Below, one piece after another: positions 22,933 through 33,500 of a stretch of 64,000 bases of DNA. This DNA comes from Macrostomum hystrix (Eukaryota > Platyhelminthes > Macrostomidae): positions 4,062,001 to 4,126,000 of the forward strand of contig CATNEN010000034.1 of assembly GCA_950097015.1 (NCBI GenBank), in the 5' to 3' direction. Numbering within the stretch: position 1 is the stretch's first letter; every line of letters begins with the position of its first letter. Position numbers and translations under genes: made by a program. Below the pieces are notes generated by a model that had not been told where the DNA came from, made no database searches, and saw only the letters and a program-made list of their open reading frames with translations.

Positions 22933-23599
22933 CTCTTTAAGTTGATAATTAAATTAGTATTAAAGCCTATTTTCTATTTGTATTTATTGCTCTGCTTTTA
23001 GCTCGGCAGAATTGTTATTCATACTATAGACCAAATCTGGTTTACAAATGCTTACAGATGATAAAATTTCTTATGCAAGTATGCCAGTGTTTCGAAAAAT
23101 AAAAGGTTTTATATTGGCAGAGCACCATGGTTACTAATGCATTAGTTGGCGACAGTCCACTTGCATGTGTGAGCATACACACACATAAATTTGTACAACT
23201 ACCCTGCATTTCAAATGCTCTGGCAGTGTGCAGTTAATGTGCCTTGTTCATTAGACTTCATGTGCATGCATTTAATGAAAACCCCTTTCATTCAGGTGCT
23301 GTGCATAAAATCTATTTGCCTATATGCCAGGTAGACTCAGAGTTCAATCTTACTTATTTTTCTGAGAATTATTTGGACTCAGTTCGTATTGATAATATCA
23401 ATGTTTTGTAGAACGAAAACGATTATCTGCCAAGAGCTGAATTTTGTACTGAAAAACTGAAATTGCTGCATAAAAATTTAGTTGCATACTAAAGTAGCAT
23501 TACTTGTACTGTATTATGTATCAGACTTAAAATTCTGCCAGACACTCCCTCTCATAGGCTATCGTACTGGTGGATAATGGGCTATCAAAAATTGTAACT

Positions 23600-23628
23600 T
23601 TTTTCGTCCTTTGTCTTTTTTATTTCAG
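23600..23628 (+). promoter_or_regulatory. Splice-acceptor-like site upstream of the CYLD-like copy A start
   Basis: TTTTATTTCAG preceded by a T-rich tract ends about 50 nt before the ATG at 23678. A comparable CATTATTTCAG|CTCTGAG precedes the second copy's ATG (30496). It suits spliced-leader addition or a 5'UTR intron. Confidence 0.5.
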
Positions 23629-23677
23629 CTCTAAAAGCGGACGTAAAGCCTTAGAGCTCTCAGCCACCTGTAGCACA

Positions 23678-26600
23678 ATGGCTACTTATAATTCAAAGAA
23701 CAAATCCGTTGACGGCTGTGCTCAGCAAGAGTACTGGATCAACATTAGACAGCTCACAATTTATCCGAACGGATATCAGGGCCAACTCACAAAGCTTGGA
23801 CTGCTCTGGAGGACATGCAGTGAAGATACGTTTCTTCGCCATGGTGGACGAGTTCCACCTGGACTCGAAGCATCCTGCCAGCTCTTTGTCTGCTTGGATT
23901 ACTCAACAGCAGTCGCTGCGTGCCTGCCTTCTGATATGAAGCGTTTGACTACAGCTCAGAAAGATCTGTTCTGGCCCGTCGGCTATTATAGCAGGCTGGG
24001 TCTGCTGGAGAGGGTTCTTCAGTTTGGAATGAATTGCAAAGTCGGCGACTGCGTGCTGGCTGTGAGCCCTTCCGGGAAGAAGCTGCGTAAGTATATTAAT
24101 GTCATTTTTATTGAGAAGACTCAGTTCACGTTCTTTTATTACGATCATGATTTTTGCCAGTTTCCTTTGTTTTCACCTCCAGCTGAGCCTACAAAGTTCA
24201 CAGTTCGATACAAAGGCCCTCTGCGTGAAGCAGACAGAGGCAGTGAATACACCGGCACTTTCTTCGGTCTGGTCAGTACCGAGCCCATCAAAAGTTCTGC
24301 AAACAACACGATTAGCTGCTTTGCTGATGTTTATTTCCCTGATGTAGTTCAGTATGCCAGACGGGAACGCACTGAAGCGGACCACCAGGCAGTGCTTTGC
24401 CATTTGGAGTGGATTGTCGCCCTGGTCGACAAGAAATTCGCACTGAAGGCTGGCGACAAAGTGCTCTGGTTCGTTGACGATCGGCCTGCGCCATTGCGAG
24501 GCGTTGTGGTTCGAATTTTAGATGAGAAATTTGCCATGGTGGACTTTGACATCGACGGGAAGAAGAAGCAGATGGACGTTGTGATCGAATCGCTCATGCT
24601 GGCATCGGATTTTGATATTGACACTTCTGAAAGACCAGGTAAGGCCGGTATGATGCGATTTTCTCTTATGTAAGTAAGTTCCGTGTATTTACGGTTCGGA
24701 CTTCGATCATTATTACATTTAAACTTAACAGCAATGTGTCCCTGTGCGCAACTAAAAAAATAACCTCAACAAATCTCAAAAAGCAGCAATTGAAAGCCGA
24801 TAAGAGTTGCAACTTCTGATTGCTTGCTGCTACGAGTACCTGCAGACTCAATTTGTCCTTTTGTCCTTATGAAGGCAATCCCAAATGCTTTAAAGCTAAA
24901 GTCCATAAGAAAGTATAAAACTATTTGTGGGTCGTCTGGAGGAAGGAAGGCGGGAGGCAGTGAGTTCAGCGCGCGAACAAATCCTACTGCCCTAGAAGGG
25001 TAACACAAGATAAGTACTCGTATATTAATTCAGAGCGTAAAAGCAATTCGACGAACGAGTTGTTAAAATTATTGTTGGAGTGCTGAAAAAACGCAAGCTA
25101 GGCGAAGCGAGAGCGAATGCATCCACCCTACACCAGCCAAAAAACGCACAAAGGCAAAGTGGCATCGACAGCCACCCCAGCCCTCGCTATTAACGATTGG
25201 CCAGCCACTCCGCACAAAAAGGACTTGCCGGCCTAATTCCAGGAATGTCCTACTCTGCTCTCAATCATGCACAGAACCCGGCGAGGCATGTTGAGAATGA
25301 CGCAGTTCAGTTGCGGAATGGTGCCAACAAACAGATCTAGGAGCGGTTGCAAAAAGCTGTTGCAGCGAGTCATTAGATGTCATTGTGTTGACATCTAGCA
25401 GCTCGCTCCGATCCCATGTCAAATGGCTCCCTGACGTGAGCCACGGTTGAGTGGTTAAATTGGAAAGGCCTCCTGCAGCCGCTTGCTGCGATGTTGGTCA
25501 AGATGGAGGTCAAGTCACGAGGCTTGAGGATGAAGCACAAATTGTCTGACGGGAGTTTAAGGCAGATACCCTCAAATTTGTCAACTGTAAAACACAACGT
25601 TTCAAAATAAATCGTTTTTTAAACGTCTATTTCGGCAATTATATTTTTTCAGCCTCGGAGCAACAATTGAAGTCGAATCTAAAAGCAGCGGCTGCTGCCG
25701 CCACACCATCGGTCACAAAATTTAGCCAGCTGAAGCTTGACCAACAGGCTAACAACTCAAAAGTGGCAGGTCAACAGCAAGGAGCTCAAGCTTTGGACAA
25801 ATGGTGCGAAACAAGATATCTCTTCGAATGTCACCTATTTAAATCTAATGTACCGAACTACTTAGCGGTCTACTGATTTCATTTTAGCGTTCGCTCACCC
25901 GATAGCTTGGACCCGAACTTTGTGGACTGGAACATAATTCCCGTATCTAGTGTCGGCAAGAACAAGTGCATCGGTGATGATGGTATTGGAAGACTGTACA
26001 AGGCGTTTACTGATCGTTACCAGACGGTGGCCGTAAAGATAGTAAAAATCGATGCTATTAAAGACGCCAGTAGGCTTGAACAGGTCATTAAAAAAGAGCA
26101 GGATAGCGTCGAAATATTAAAAAGGGTTCGGCACAATAATATTTTGGTCTTCCTTAAAGCCGAATTAATCGATGCAAAACAGTTCTGCGTATTCACTGAA
26201 CTAGTTGCTGGCTATACTCTGACGAAGCTACTGATACTTCAGGGAGCACCATTTGAAGAAGCTGCTGTGAAGTTTTTTTCTCGTCAGGTAGGCGAAACAA
26301 TGGCTGTTGCTTTTTTAATTCTTAAAACGGGGAAAACTATGGGGTGAGTGTTAAGCGGTTAATAAGCTTTGCTCTCACACCATGGTCCCTGAGCTCGAAG
26401 CTCGATTCCGCAACGAGACCACATTAATTTGAGACGCAGCTGAGAGAGTGCTTGGAGACATGAGGTGCAATTTACGCCCTTGAGGGTCGGCCCCTAAAGC
26501 ACCGTGAGTGCACACTGCCTGACGATGAAAGTCAGGGCGGATGTGCTCACAAGAGTCCAGGAGTCAGGAGTGTTGCCAGAGTTTAAAAGTTACATCTTTG

Positions 26601-27436
26601 ACACAGTGATACGCATCCGTGGAATCTTAGCCTTAAAAGTAGGAAATAGAAAAATAATTAAATCACTGATAGATCGAGAGAAAAAAGTGTTGTAAGTTAG
26701 TGACACCTTTACAAAAACTGAGGCTTCGGCACGGAAGCTGGGCCGGAGGTAATGCGCGTGCAGATTGGCTGACGGGAACGTAATTCCCGCATGTGCATGG
26801 ATAATAGCGATCGTAAGGTAACTGATTTTTAGTACAGGCCCAAGAAACGACAGAAAATAGAAAATATGGAACTACTAACTTTTGCAGGAGCAGTAGAACT
26901 GTCGGAAAATAAAGGGCAAACAACGATTTTTTAAGGCGAAGAACTATCAACGACATAGTTCATTGTCCCATTAATTTCAGATCTGTTCGGCGTTAAACTT
27001 TCTTCACCATGGCGAGCCGGTTATCGTACACAGGCACATAAATAGCAACAATATTTTACTTAGCAATGAGGGCATAATCAAACTTGTCGGTTTCGGTATT
27101 GCACAGGCAATCGTTGCCGAATCCATCGCTCAGGACACATTGTACTACATGGCCCCAGAACAGTTTGATTTGGACGGAGACATTCCATACTCGCCGAAGT
27201 CTGACGTATGGGCCTTCGGCTGCACCCTGTTTGAAATGCTTCAAATGCAGCCACCGAATAGAAATCTTAGAGTGGAAGAGATTTCCATTGCCGTGCTTAC
27301 TCGGGACATGCCGCGACTCACTGACCCGGTTTCCGATAGTCTGTCGGATTTCTACAACCGGTGCATTGTGAAGGACCCAAAGCTGCGACCCGACACTGAC
27401 CAGTTGCTGCAGCACATATTTTTGGTTGATAATTAA
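23678..27436 (+). CDS. Chimeric gene model: duplicated CYLD N-terminal region joined to a pseudokinase domain
   Basis: Proposed exons are 23678-24086, 24183-24638, 25653-25803, 25888-26287 and 26981-27436, giving 623 residues in frame. Exons 1-2 are 99% identical to CYLD exons 1-2 at 30.5-31.5 kb and include a CAP-Gly-like segment. Exons 4-5 encode an STE11/MEKK-like kinase fold: a degenerate Gly loop (GDDGIGRLY), VAVK lysine kept, HRD changed to HRH (His codon 27035-27037), DFG changed to GFG (27089-27097), MAPEQ and SDVWAFGC kept. Loss of the catalytic base and the metal-binding Asp predicts a pseudokinase. The kinase exons have no ATG of their own, which supports an upstream exon. The weakest join is the exon 3 donor, ATG|GTGCGA. 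Alternatively exon 3 could end at the TGA at 25874, leaving two genes. Confidence 0.68.
26337..26570 (+). mobile_element. SINE, family 2 (5' part) in pseudokinase intron
   Basis: Carries GCTCGATTCCGCAACGAGAC (tRNA-like), TGCAATTTACGCCCTTGAGG and ACACTGCCTGACGATGAAAG, ending near GAGTCCAGGAGTCAGG. It lies wholly within the intron 26288-26980. Confidence 0.75.
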
Positions 27437-27788
27437 ATATCTGCGTGTCTTATAAAAGTTTTTTTACGAATCTTCACCGCTCTGCTTTTAGCAACATATT
27501 TTTTCAAATATTTTTTCTGCTGTTATATTCAGACTAATGACCAAATTCGTTTTTTGCTTATCAGATTTTACGAGGTGGCTAACTAGTAATTATTGAAGGA
27601 TTTTATCGTTTTACTGCATGCAACAATTAATCAATATGATATTGTATTGGCCGGACAATTGGTTACTGACGCAAAAGTTGACGTCTGTCGACACGCATAA
27701 GCACACACATTCTGCGTTTTATAATCTTATTGGAAGCTGTACAGTCTTGTATTTTTTGTGCCGATAGCCGCCATTGACTAATGCTGTA
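27437..27788. other. Non-coding between pseudokinase stop and mariner
   Basis: AT-rich 3' flank. No further gene or clear AATAAA signal is recognised. Confidence 0.5.
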
Positions 27789-28855
27789 CGAGGGTTGTCA
27801 GAAAAGTCCTGTGAGAATTCTGAGAATACTCAAAGTATGCACCCTCAACCTCCACGTACTTCTCCCAAAGCCGTACTAGCCCGACAATGCCCGCAGTCTC
27901 GCCTTGGTTCGTCACAGCGGCGATACCTGTTTGTAGGCATGGTTCACCTCGTCCTCGGAGCTGAAACGCTGACCACGCATGGTTTCCTTGATGCGAGGGA
28001 AGAGGAAGAAGTCGCACGGACTCAGATCCGGGGAGTATGGCGGATGCGAAAGGATCTCCCACCCCCAGGACTCGATCGTTGTCAGCACGATGCGAAGCTG
28101 CGTTGTCTTGGAGCAGAATCGGGCCAGCAGCATGCAGAGCAGGTCTCATGTCACGAATGGCACGCCGAATTTTCACCAGGACTGACAGGTAGAAGTCGCC
28201 ATTGACCGTTCGCCCTGCTGGCACTGGCTGGTCAAACAGCAGACCCTGCCGGTCGAAGGTCACATGCATGACCTTGAGCTGACCGATGCTCCGAATCGCC
28301 TGGGGTCGTGGAGAACCCAGCCTGCGCCATCTGGCACTCTGCCGTTTCAACTCTGCCTCCCATGAATGTGCCCAGGTTTCACCGCAGGCAGTAATCCTTT
28401 GCAGGAATGCCATACCCTCTTGTCGATACCGCTGCAGGTTGGATGTGCACATGGCGACCCGCCGACCTCGCTGATCGTCGGTAAGGAGATGTGGGACCCA
28501 CTTGGCACAAATCTTGCGCATGCCGAGTTCCTCAACCAAGATCTTGTGGATTGAGTCGTGGGACACCCCAATGACGTCAGACAGCTGCCGGGTGGTCACT
28601 GGTCAGCCGTCGGTCCAGCAGCACAGCTGCTTCCACCTGACTCACCAGTTTGTCGGTCCGAGCACTTTTTGGCATTCCAACGCGTGGCTCGTCTTTATGT
28701 TCTTCCTTGCCGTTTTGAATGGCAACAGCCCAGCGGCGAATTGTCTCATACGATAGGCTTGAGTCTCCCAGTATCTGTTTAATTTCTTCAAAAATTTTGA
28801 TTGGTGAATGCCCCTGCGAAGCTTGAAACTTGATCACCGCTCGCTTGTCATGCAT
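27778..28855 (-). pseudogene. Frameshifted mariner transposase
   Basis: An ATG at 28855 opens a helix-turn-helix DNA-binding region (KFQASQGHSPIKIFEEI, SYETIRRW). The reading frame breaks near 28580-28600, continues (SVIGVSHDSIHKIL, HVTFDRQGLLFDQPVPAG, ILLQDNAASHRA), and shifts again near 28115 to the HPPYSPDLSPCDFFLFP block. It shifts back for the C-terminal FEYSQN region. These are the landmarks of mariner DD34D transposases. At least three frame changes make it inactive. Confidence 0.9.
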
Positions 28856-29059
28856 CGAGAAAATTTTCTTGCAAGACGGACTCAGCCATGGGTGCTGTAG
28901 AGAACTCCTTGCTACTCAAGCCAGAAATTATTTAAGAACTCAAAACTGAAGCGGGACACTCCTTATGAGTTCAATTGTCTATGGCTATGGCCATTTCCCG
29001 TTAACTTGCTTTGGAGCTATGCTCTGCCCCAATACAAAGCACTTTTCTGACAACCCTCG
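27789..29059 (-). mobile_element. mariner-family DNA transposon, decayed
   Basis: 1271 bp with perfect inverted ends CGAGGGTTGTCAGAAAAGT at 27789-27807 and 29041-29059. Each end is flanked outside by TA (27787-27788 and 29060-29061), the mariner target duplication. Size, TA target and the encoded transposase all agree. It sits between the two CYLD-like copies. Confidence 0.93.
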
Positions 29060-29296
29060 TAGTATAGCGCGTAAATCTATGGCACACTGACTTGGCACCA
29101 AACATACACCAATAGTTAATTGTTTTTCGCGTACATTTATTTGTTCTATCGGTTTTCGGGTCTTTATTATAAAGATGGACTTTATTTAAGAGAATACGTT
29201 TTATCGTCAAAAGTGGATTCTTTTTTAACTCTAATTTTTTTCTCCAAGCCAATTTAACATTTGCCTTTGATCATTGAATTCTTTTTACTCACGCCA
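29060..29296. other. Short non-coding spacer
   Basis: AT-rich DNA between the mariner and the 33-bp array; nothing recognised. Confidence 0.5.
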
Positions 29297-30410
29297 GTCA
29301 CTCACTTGACTCAGACTGTCAGGTTGATAAGCCAGTCACTCACTTGACTGTCAGGTTGATAGGCCAGTCCCACTCCCAGACTGTCAGGTTGATAGGCCAG
29401 TCCCACTCCCAGACTGTCAGGTTGATGAGCCAGTCCCACTCCCAGACTGTCAGGTTGATGAGCCAGTCCCACTCCCAGACTGTCAGGTTGATAGGCCAGT
29501 CCCACTCCCAGACTGTCAGGTTGATGAGCCAGTCCCACTCCCAGACTGTCAGGTTGATGAGCCAGTCCCACTCCCAGACTGTCAGGTTGATGAGCCAGTC
29601 CCACTCCCAGACTGTCAGGTTGATGAGCCAGTCCCACTCCCAGACTGTCAGGTTGATGAGCCAGTCCCACTCCCAGACTGTCAGGTTGATGAGCCAGTCC
29701 CACTCCCAGACTGTCAGGTTGATGAGCCAGTCGCTCTCCCAGACTGTCAGGTTGATGAGCCAGTCGCTCTCCCAGACTGTCAGGTTGATGAGCCAGTCGC
29801 TCTCCCAGACTGTCAGGTTGATAGGCCAGTCCCACTCCCAGACTGTCAGGTTGATGAGCCAGTCCCACTCCCAGACTGTCAGGTTGATGAGCCAGTCGCT
29901 CTCCCAGACTGTCAGGTTGATAGGCCAGTCCCACTCCCAGACTGTCAGGTTGATGAGCCAGTCCCACTCCCAGACTGTCAGGTTGATGAGCCAGTCCCAC
30001 TCCCAGACTGTCAGGTTGATGAGCCAGTCCCACTCCCAGACTGTCAGGTTGATGAGCCAGTCCCACTCCCAGACTGTCAGGTTGATGAGCCAGTCGCTCT
30101 CCCAGACTGTCAGGTTGTTGAGCCAGTCGCTCTCCCAGACTGTCAGGTTGATGAGCCAGTCGCTCTCCCAGACTGTCAGGTTGATAGGCCAGTCCCACTC
30201 CCAGACTGTCAGGTTGATGAGCCAGTCGCTCTCCCAGACTGTCAGGTTGATAGGCCAGTCCCACTCCCAGACTGTCAGGTTGATGAGCCAGTCCCACTCC
30301 CAGACTGTCAGGTTGATGAGCCAGTCCCACTCCCAGACTGTCAGGTTGATGAGCCAGTCGCTCTCCCAGACTGTCAGGTTGATGAGCCAGTCCCTCTCCC
30401 AGACACTCAG
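29297..30410. repeat. Minisatellite, 33-bp unit, about 33 copies
   Basis: Core ACTGTCAGGTTGATGAGCCA followed by GTCCCACTCCCAG or GTCGCTCTCCCAG. The array ends about 85 bp before the acceptor upstream of the CYLD start. The period is divisible by three, so the plus ORF 29344-30567 and minus ORF 29311-30330 are artefacts. Confidence 0.95.
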
Positions 30411-30477
30411 AATTTATAGACCAGTGACTCTCATAGATTGTCGCGGGATCTTAAAACATTCAATGTTGAATTTTACA

Positions 30478-30496
30478 ATATTTTTCATTATTTCAG
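30478..30496 (+). promoter_or_regulatory. Splice-acceptor-like site upstream of CYLD start
   Basis: TTTTTCATTATTTCAG ends 57 nt before the ATG at 30554. It is the counterpart of the site at 23628 in the duplicated copy. Confidence 0.5.
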
Positions 30497-30553
30497 CTCT
30501 GAGACGTGTCTCAGCCCACGCTAAGTCTCAGAGTCTCGGCCACCTGTACCACA

Positions 30554-33500
30554 ATGGCTACTTATAATTCAAAGAACAAATCCGTTGACGGCTGTGCTCA
30601 GCAAGAGTACTGGATCAACATTAGACAGCTCACATTTTATCCGAACGGATATCAGGGCCAACTCACAAAGCTTGGACTGCTCTGGAGGACATGCAGTGAA
30701 GATACGTTTCTTCGCCATGGTGGACGAGTTCCACCTGGACTCGAAGCATCCTGCCAGCTCTTTGTCTGCTTGGATTACTCAGCAGCAGTCGCTGCGTGCC
30801 TGCCTTCTGATATGAAGCGCTTGACTACAGCTCAGAAAGATCTGCTCTGGCCCGTCGGCTATTATAGCAGGCTGGGTCTGCTGGAGAGGGTTCTTCAGTT
30901 TGGAATGAATTGCAAAGTCGGCGACTGCGTGCTGGCTGTGAGCCCTTCCGGGAAGAAGCTGTGTAAGTATATTAATGTCAATTTTATTGAGAAGACTCAG
31001 TTCACGTTCTTTTATTATGATCATAATTTTTGCCAGTTTCCTTTGTTTTAACCTCCAGCTGAGCCTACAAAGTTCACAGTTCGATACAAAGGCCCTCTGC
31101 GTGAAGCAGACAGAGGCGGTGAATACACCGGCACTTTCTTCGGTCTGGTCAGTACCGAGCCCATCAAAAGTTCTGCAAACAACACGATTAGCTGCTTTGC
31201 TGATGTTTATTTCCCTGATGTAGTTCAGTATGCCAGACGGGAACGCACTGAAGCGGACCACCAGGCAGTGCTTTGCCATTTGGAGTGGATTGTCGCCCTG
31301 GTCGACAAGAAATTCGCACTGAAGGCTGGCGACAAAGTGCTCTGGTTCGTTGACGATCGGCCTGCGCCATTGCGAGGCGTTGTGGTTCGAATTTTAGATG
31401 AGAAATTTGCCATGGTGGACTTTGACATCGACGGGAAGAAGAAGCAGATGGACGTTGTGATCGAATCGCTCATGCTGGCATCGGATTTTGATATTGACAC
31501 TTCTGAAAGACCAGGTAAGGCAATTTTAGCATTGATCAGTAAGTTCAATGTATTGTTTTCTTCTAGGCACTAACTAGGGTTAGAGCGTCGGACTCACGAC
31601 TTGAAGGTCATGGGTTCGATTTCCGACTCGACTGGAACAATTCGTTTTCTACAGCTCACCCAGCTGTTAAATGCATTAGCTGGGGTAATTGAAAATTGGT
31701 GTGGGACCCTCAGTCCATGGACTGAACAGCCAAGAATTCAATGGGGAAAAAACAAGTATATTTTGCGTATTAAAGTCAAGTCGATTACAGTTGACATTTG
31801 CAGCTGAATGGATATTCCTTTTTCGATTATACAAATTCCAGCTTCTCCCAGCTTTTCCCAATTGCAATCGGATGCTTCAGCTGCCGCCGCTGCTGCCGAT
31901 CCTGACGCCGCTGCAGCTTCTGCGGCTGCCCCTGGCCAGCATCGACGACATCCGAGCGACTATGACAATGCCCCGCCTCAGCAGCAGCCGGTTGATCAGA
32001 TCGCCCTGGCCGCTGAGCACGGCCTCGAACTGAACGCGGCTGTGCTGGTGAAAGAGCCGCACAATCATCCGCCACAGCAGGGCTTCCTGCGCTGGTGTGG
32101 CTTTTATCGAAACCAGCCAATCGCTGGCGTAGACTGCGAGATGCTGCCCTTTGACGCTCACCCTGCCGCCTCTGTCCGTCGAGCCTGTCCGGATGCGCCC
32201 AGCGACACTGGCGTTGGCTTCGTCGCCATCGACCGGGTCCAGCTCGATCCGCGTTTCCGCGAGTCTCGACCAGCCGCGTTTGACCAGAGCCTCACTGCTA
32301 GCCAGCGATTCGGACACGAGTCCTGCGAGGTTGTTCAAGGCGACTGTCCGCCTGTGCGTCAGGAGGACTGGAGAAACCTGTGCGGCCAATCCAGGGGTAT
32401 TCAGGTGACAAGATGATGTTTGTTTTGTTTCTTACTCGCATTCTCAGGAGTCAGCAAAATGGGCAGAATTGCCTCCTCGCTGGCCTAGTCAGGTCTAGTG
32501 TCACCAAACGATGTGCCATTGCCCGCAGCCCTCCTGCAATTATTATTATTACTATGAATTATTATATTATTCTTGGTTTTCAGGGCCATCACAACTCCTG
32601 CTACCTGGATGCCACTCTATTCGCAATGTTTACCAGTGTGTCTGTGTTCGATAAAGTGCTGCTACGCAAGCGCACCAGCAGAGACATACCCGAGTACGAG
32701 GAGATTAAAAAGTACCTTAAGTTCAATATTGTCAACTGCTTGAGAGAGTGAGTTTTTGCACTGAGGATCCAAACTAAATGCCCAGTAAAGGCTAAGCCTT
32801 AACTGAAGGTGAATTAATTTTTTAGCACAACCTTTTGTATTTCATTGCCAGGCACCAGTTTGTCAGAGCTGATCATGTTCTTAGACTGCGTGAGCAGCTG
32901 GATAAACTAGGAAAAGTTCCCGGCATGCTTAATGAAGAGAAGGGTGAGTATAGACTTGCTTTAGTTTATTTCTAATATGTGATACCTTTATAAGAAAAAA
33001 TTTCATTAGCCCTGCTCTACATCCAGCTAGAAGTTTATCAGATCGTTTTAGAATCGTAGCTAAAGCTTCATAATCTCATGTAGTCTCATAATCAGAATTG
33101 TAGGCACGCAGCTAGAACTGTAGTCAGAATCGCAGCTAGAACTGTAGTCAGAATCGCAGCTAGAACTGTAGTCAGAATCGCAGCTAGAACTGTATTCAGA
33201 ATCGCAGCAAGAACTGAAGTCGGATTCGCAGCTAGAACTATAGTCAGAATCGCAGCTAGAACTGTAGTCAGAATCGCAGCTAGAACTGTAGTCAGAATCG
33301 CAGCTAGAACTGTAGTCAGAATCGCAGCTAGAACTGTAGTCAGAATCGCAGCTAGAACTGTAGTCAGAATCGCAGCTAGAACTGTAGTCAGAATCGCAGC
33401 TAGAACTGTAGTCAGAATCGCAGCTAGAACTGTAGTCAGAATCGCAGCTAGAACTGTAGTCAGAATCGCAGCTAGAACTGTAGTCAGAATCGCAGCTAGA

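Larger units (their letters stand above)
17329..23677. other. AT-rich spacer (may include unseen 5' exons)
   Basis: About 6.3 kb with no convincing coding exon. It contains two foldback elements (18266-18918 and 19232-19729) and a SINE (22555-22932). The palindromic word TAGGCCTA or close variants recur between about 17.9 and 21.7 kb. Missing 5' exons of the zinc-finger gene, or untranslated exons of the CYLD-like gene, could lie here. Confidence 0.5.

Noticed and set aside
25667-25876. Stand-alone 69-codon protein
   Set aside because: It lacks an ATG and follows a good acceptor in the phase left by copy A exon 2, so it is better read as an internal exon of the chimera.
29311-30567. Plus and minus ORFs of 340-400 codons
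   Set aside because: Products of the 33-bp array; the plus ORF only runs by chance into the CYLD 5' region out of frame.
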